This document shows positions 39,146 to 41,351 of a stretch of 41,351 nucleotides of DNA, in pieces. The stretch comes from a virus: IMG/VR virus record IMGVR_UViG_3300036846_000502, positions 1-41,351 of that record. One strand, 5' to 3'. Positions within the stretch are counted from its first letter, which is position 1. Each line of letters starts with the position of its first letter. The notes beneath the pieces are model-generated. The model had not been told where the DNA came from, made no database searches, and worked only from the letters and a program-made list of their open reading frames with translations. Both the position numbers and the translations under genes were made by a program.

Positions 39146-39406
39146 TTATTTCATCCGGGCGTGCGGTTCCTGCATCATGATCGGCCCCCAACTGTCGTTG
39201 CGCCGATCGTCGGACTTGCCGATGCCGGGATATTTGCGTTTGACCGCGGCGCGGACCTTGGCCTTTTCCGCCGGCGTGCCGTGCTGCGACACTCGCGCCA
39301 GCGCGTTCCGCGCGTGCGAGGCATCCTCGATCGGATAGCGCCGGCCCGGCAGCGCAAAGTTCGAACCAGAAATCTTGTTGCGCGCCGCCGCGGTGAGCTT
39401 TGCCAT
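39146..39406 (-). CDS. DUF6582-like small protein
   Basis: 86 residues from MAKLTAAARNKISGSNFALP, then GRRYPIEDASHARNALARVS and QHGTPAEKAKVRAAVKRKYP: the pattern of phage DUF6582-type proteins (FAxPGxRxYPIxDxxHARNALARVxQ). The tail DRRNDSWGPIMMQEPHARMK is shared with the downstream gene. Start at 39404-39406, overlapping the upstream stop as TGATG. Function unknown. Confidence 0.7.
   Translation of the reverse strand: MAKLTAAARNKISGSNFALPGRRYPIEDASHARNALARVSQHGTPAEKAKVRAAVKRKYPGIGKSDDRRNDSWGPIMMQEPHARMK
39149..39209. repeat. 61-bp direct repeat, copy 2
   Basis: Partner of 38920-38980, 229 bases away in the same orientation and same gene-end position. Confidence 0.7.
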
Positions 39407-39600
39407 CACCCTTGCTCGCGCTCGCCGCTTTCCTCGCGGGTGTCGAGCGCGCGCTCGGCCTTAACGAGCCGCTCGCCCTCGGCCTTCTCGCCGCGTTTTG
39501 TCACCAACAGCACCGGGATCTTGCCGGCGGCCGGATCGACGCCGTAGCATTTGCGCCGCCCGGTCATGTGATACTGCGCCCGCGGGCTCATCTCTGCCAT
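39406..39600 (-). CDS. Hypothetical small protein
   Basis: 64 residues from MAEMSPRAQYHMTGRRKCYG (ATG at 39598-39600). GKIPVLLVTKRGEKAEGERL follows, then a charged C-terminus (ALDTREESGEREQG). Not recognised. Part of the run of short genes leading into terminase. Confidence 0.55.
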   Translation of the reverse strand: MAEMSPRAQYHMTGRRKCYGVDPAAGKIPVLLVTKRGEKAEGERLVKAERALDTREESGEREQG

Positions 39601-39604
39601 GACA

Positions 39605-39805
39605 TCACCCGTTGTTGGCGGCGGACCCGGTATAGACCCAGGTGGCGACGACAACACCCTTATCGCCGATCACGTTGCCCGAAGTCGCAACTTTCAGCGA
39701 GCGGACCTGTTGCGCGGCCAGCACGCAGGCGCGATCGATCAATTGCACTTCGGCACGCTTGGTGTCGTTCGTCAGATCATTAACGGTGAGCACAAAAAGC
39801 GACAT
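39605..39805 (-). CDS. Hypothetical small protein
   Basis: 66 residues starting MSLFVLTVNDLTNDTKRAEV, then QLIDRACVLAAQQVRSLKVA and a beta-like end (GVVVATWVYTGSA). Not recognised. Immediately adjacent to the next gene. Confidence 0.55.
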   Translation of the reverse strand: MSLFVLTVNDLTNDTKRAEVQLIDRACVLAAQQVRSLKVATSGNVIGDKGVVVATWVYTGSAANNG

Positions 39806-40060
39806 TTACCGGCTCCTACGCTTGCCGGCGGATTTTGCCGGCGCCGGTTTTTTCCGCAACACACCGCTTTTTTGCTTTTTTGTTTGCTTGGCCGCCGCCG
39901 CATATTGCCCACACCATAGATCGGCGCGCACCACCGGAAACTGACCGCCTTGCTGTTGGAGCGCCGCCGGCGGATTAAAACAACACACCAGGGCGCCGGC
40001 GTTGGCGAGATCGGCCGGCATGGTGCGGGCATAGCTGCACGTGCCGCAATTGGCCGCCAT
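39806..40060 (-). CDS. Small cysteine-containing phage protein
   Basis: 84 residues: CGTCSYART near the start, then GALVCCFNPPAA, QFPVVRADLWCGQY, and a Lys/Pro-rich tail (KKPAPAKSAGKRRSR). The spaced Cys pattern (CxxC...CC...C) suggests a small metal-binding or disulphide-linked fold seen in phage early/late boundary genes. ACAGGAGAGACG precedes the ATG. Confidence 0.6.
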   Translation of the reverse strand: MAANCGTCSYARTMPADLANAGALVCCFNPPAALQQQGGQFPVVRADLWCGQYAAAAKQTKKQKSGVLRKKPAPAKSAGKRRSR

Positions 40061-40075
40061 CGTCTCTCCTGTAGT

Positions 40076-40134
40076 GCCCCGCTCCCGCCATCACCCCTTC
40101 CCAAGGGTTACGCATTACCAAACGAGAGCGGGGC
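40076..40134. other. Long-range inverted repeat in an intergenic gap
   Basis: GCCCCGCTC (40076-40084) and GAGCGGGGC (40126-40134) pair perfectly across a 41-base loop, within a 105-base non-coding gap. It could fold in the mRNA leader of the 84-residue gene and hold back its ribosome site, or be a transcription-pausing element. Confidence 0.4.
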
Positions 40135-40165
40135 CTTCCCGGCCGTCGTGTCGCGGCGCGGGAAA

Positions 40166-40234
40166 CTAATCCCACCAAACCACAACCAGCCCGAGCGCCG
40201 CAAAGACGGCGCCGAACACCATCAGGTCAAGCAT
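40166..40234 (-). CDS. Membrane microprotein
   Basis: 22 residues: MLDLMVFGAVFAALGLVVVWWD, one hydrophobic helix with two Trp at the end. It overlaps the upstream gene by 8 bases and is the only frame that fits the gap. Size and single helix are consistent with a tiny membrane protein, for example a holin-related or lysis-control peptide; this is inference, and the reading frame could be chance. Confidence 0.35.
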   Translation of the reverse strand: MLDLMVFGAVFAALGLVVVWWD

Positions 40235-40523
40235 CCTTGTGCTCGTCCTTGGATCGCCGCAACGCCTTCGGCAAAAATTCGGCAATCTCCATCTCCACCG
40301 TGCCCGGCGACACCTCGCCACCATTGGCCTGCATGGTGTTGACCAACGCATTGCGATAGCCGGCCATGAACTCATGGGCCTTCTGCACCTCGAACGTGAC
40401 CATCGACAGCACGTCCTGAAACGCCGTTAAATGCCGCATCGACTGATTGAGGTGATACACCGCCTTGTCGAACTTCGACTCAAATTGCTGTTTCTGTCCA
40501 TTGCCGTTGTCATCATCAGCCAT
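40227..40523 (-). CDS. Hypothetical helical protein
   Basis: 98 residues from MADDDNGNGQKQQFESKFDK (ATG at 40521-40523) with GAGGAGGG upstream. Long helical body (AVYHLNQSMRHLTAFQDVLS, MVTFEVQKAHEFMAGYRNAL) and an acidic, lysine-rich end. Not recognised. A small terminase subunit is conceivable from position only. Confidence 0.5.
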   Translation of the reverse strand: MADDDNGNGQKQQFESKFDKAVYHLNQSMRHLTAFQDVLSMVTFEVQKAHEFMAGYRNALVNTMQANGGEVSPGTVEMEIAEFLPKALRRSKDEHKDA

Positions 40524-40564
40524 CACGAAACCCTCCTCTCGCGGTTAGCTTTCGGAAAAAATCG

Positions 40565-40804
40565 TCAGCCGTGCAGAAAATCCTCCAGCGCCTTGACCAC
40601 GGCCTCGGCCTGCTCCGCCGTCATCCCGGCATTGCGCAGCGCGCTAGCGAGCGCCGTGCGCTGCGGACTGGCCGGAACCGGCGGCGCCTGATGTTGGGGT
40701 TCCTCGTCGGTGGTCTCGTCAACGGGATCCATATGTTCCTTAGGCATGCGCTTGGCTCCTCTGGGTTTGGGTTTCGGTTTCGGTTTGTGTGCTGGCCGCT
40801 TCAT
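40565..40804 (-). CDS. Hypothetical protein with KP-repeat N-terminus
   Basis: 79 residues from MKRPAHKPKPKPKPRGAKRM. An alternative ATG at 40747 (MPKEHMDPVDET, 60 residues) has a better Shine-Dalgarno (AGAGGAG), so the true start is unsure. The C-terminus is a UBA-like helical motif (ASALRNAGMTAEQAEAVVKA). Not recognised. Second gene of the late operon. Confidence 0.5.
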   Translation of the reverse strand: MKRPAHKPKPKPKPRGAKRMPKEHMDPVDETTDEEPQHQAPPVPASPQRTALASALRNAGMTAEQAEAVVKALEDFLHG

Positions 40805-40819
40805 GCTCGGTGGCCGCCA

Positions 40820-40996
40820 TCAATGAAACGCCGCGCCCAGCGCGTGACTGCCGCCCAGCAAAATCGACAAGATCCAGAACGCCACCGCCAGCCAGCCAAA
40901 ATGAATGGCAATCGGCGGCCGGTTCACCTCGGTGATGAACAGCGCCGCAATCGCCGCAAACACAAACGCAAAAACCAGCAAAATCGTACCGAGCAT
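40820..40996 (-). CDS. Two-helix membrane protein, first late gene
   Basis: 58 residues from MLGTILLVFAFVFAAIAALF; the ATG at 40994-40996 is set by GGGAGG upstream, and the longer frame would start inside the operator. Hydrophobic segments at about residues 3-21 and 31-50, joined by a short turn (TEVNRPPIAI). This fits a small class II-like holin or another inner-membrane protein; it lies far from the endolysin. First gene downstream of the predicted late promoter. Confidence 0.6.
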   Translation of the reverse strand: MLGTILLVFAFVFAAIAALFITEVNRPPIAIHFGWLAVAFWILSILLGGSHALGAAFH

Positions 40997-41007
40997 CACA
41001 ACCTCCC

Positions 41008-41024
41008 TGTACGTCACGCGTTCG
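41008..41024. promoter_or_regulatory. Imperfect operator at the late promoter
   Basis: TGTACG-TCACG-CGTTCG, one mismatch in the right core arm. It adjoins the perfect site at 41023-41039 by two bases, so tandem binding is likely. Confidence 0.5.
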
Positions 41025-41061
41025 TACGTGCCACGTACCACTAACGCGCGGCCTCAGTCAA
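41023..41061 (-). promoter_or_regulatory. Late promoter with perfect operator 41023-41039
   Basis: Minus strand: -35 TTGACT (41056-41061), 18-bp spacer, -10-like TACGTG (41032-41037). Operator CGTACG-TGCCA-CGTACC (41023-41039) overlaps the -10. It leads into the 33-kb late operon. No other promoter of this quality was seen for the late genes, so the repressor may control them directly. Confidence 0.65.
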
Positions 41062-41351
41062 CCCCACCACCACAACGACCAACGCCACGACCACAACACC
41101 CAACTGCAAAAAAAATTTGTGGATGCCTCGATGGTGGAAAACAAAATCGTGGGAGGGGAAAGCGGGCGCGCGGCGGAACTCGTTTTTTCCCCCCCGGTGC
41201 CCTCGCCGGCGCGCGGACGCTCAACCATTGCGGCCGGGAGGGCCCGAACGCCTGGACCGGGAGGGCGGACCGCGGCGTTCATTCCGTATCACCTACGGGA
41301 GGGCGAACGTCGAGTTGATTGTGCTCGACTATTTGCTCTTTCCCCGGATTT
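41062..41351. other. Non-coding right end of the window
   Basis: No gene can be supported here. The plus frame from 41131 is open to the edge and a minus frame covers 41058-41282, but both are low in recognisable sequence. The last ten bases, CCCCGGATTT, are the inverse of the candidate att repeat core. Nothing else is visible. Confidence 0.4.

Noticed and set aside
41058-41282. 74-residue minus-strand frame at the right end
   Set aside because: Would lie upstream of and across the late promoter; low-complexity end (WSWRWSLWWWG) and no ribosome site.
41131-41351. Plus-strand open frame running off the right edge
   Set aside because: No Shine-Dalgarno, Arg/Pro-rich GC-driven composition, no recognisable motif; wrapping to base 1 would be antisense to the proline-rich gene.
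1-41351. Circular genome with the proline-rich gene continuing across the ends
   Set aside because: The joined frame gives only about 20 unconvincing residues before a stop, and no terminal overlap is visible; circularity is not supported.

Overview
The window is almost all of a temperate, podovirus-type phage genome from an alphaproteobacterial host, most likely of the Rhizobiales. The host inference rests on a GcrA-type cell-cycle regulator gene (GcrA is confined to Alphaproteobacteria), on high third-position GC, and on small genes that resemble rhizobial prophage genes. The virion module is T7-like: portal, scaffold, capsid, tubular proteins A and B, three internal virion proteins and a T7-type fibre. 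It is paired with a lysogeny module (integrase, excisionase, two small Cro/CI-like repressors). I see no phage RNA polymerase, tRNA gene or CRISPR array.

Layout. 1-381 (-): the start of a proline-rich repeat protein that runs off the left edge. 457-3422 (-): left early operon with GcrA-like, replication initiator-like and helicase-loader-like proteins, an unknown protein, an HNH protein and an HTH protein; candidate origin iterons lie inside the initiator gene. 3484-4570: immunity region with divergent repressor genes and most of the operators. 4571-7259 (+): ERF annealing protein, small proteins, excisionase and integrase. 7260-7937: structured and repeat-rich region with candidate att repeats and two converging terminators. 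7938-40996 (-): one long late operon, read leftward from a promoter near 41.05 kb. Its order is small proteins, terminase, portal, scaffold, capsid, head and adhesin proteins, tail tube, internal virion proteins, fibre, secreted proteins and endolysin.

The genes appear to be tied together by a 17-bp operator, GTACG-N5-CGTAC with one extra base on each side. It occurs eight times with a perfect core, only in non-coding DNA beside predicted promoters: moron, GcrA/unknown gene, both repressors, recombination operon, xis-int and the late promoter. This looks like a single-repressor regulon that also gates the late operon directly.

Other unusual points: a Zeta-toxin-like P-loop kinase domain inside an ejected internal virion protein; Sec signal peptides on the T7-type fibre and both flanking proteins; a ten-copy repeat protein in the tail region; two HNH genes of one family on opposite strands plus a broken HNH remnant beside terminase; and four unusually long out-of-frame gene overlaps. 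Both window ends fall in repeated sequence, which fits a contig broken at repeats rather than true genome termini.
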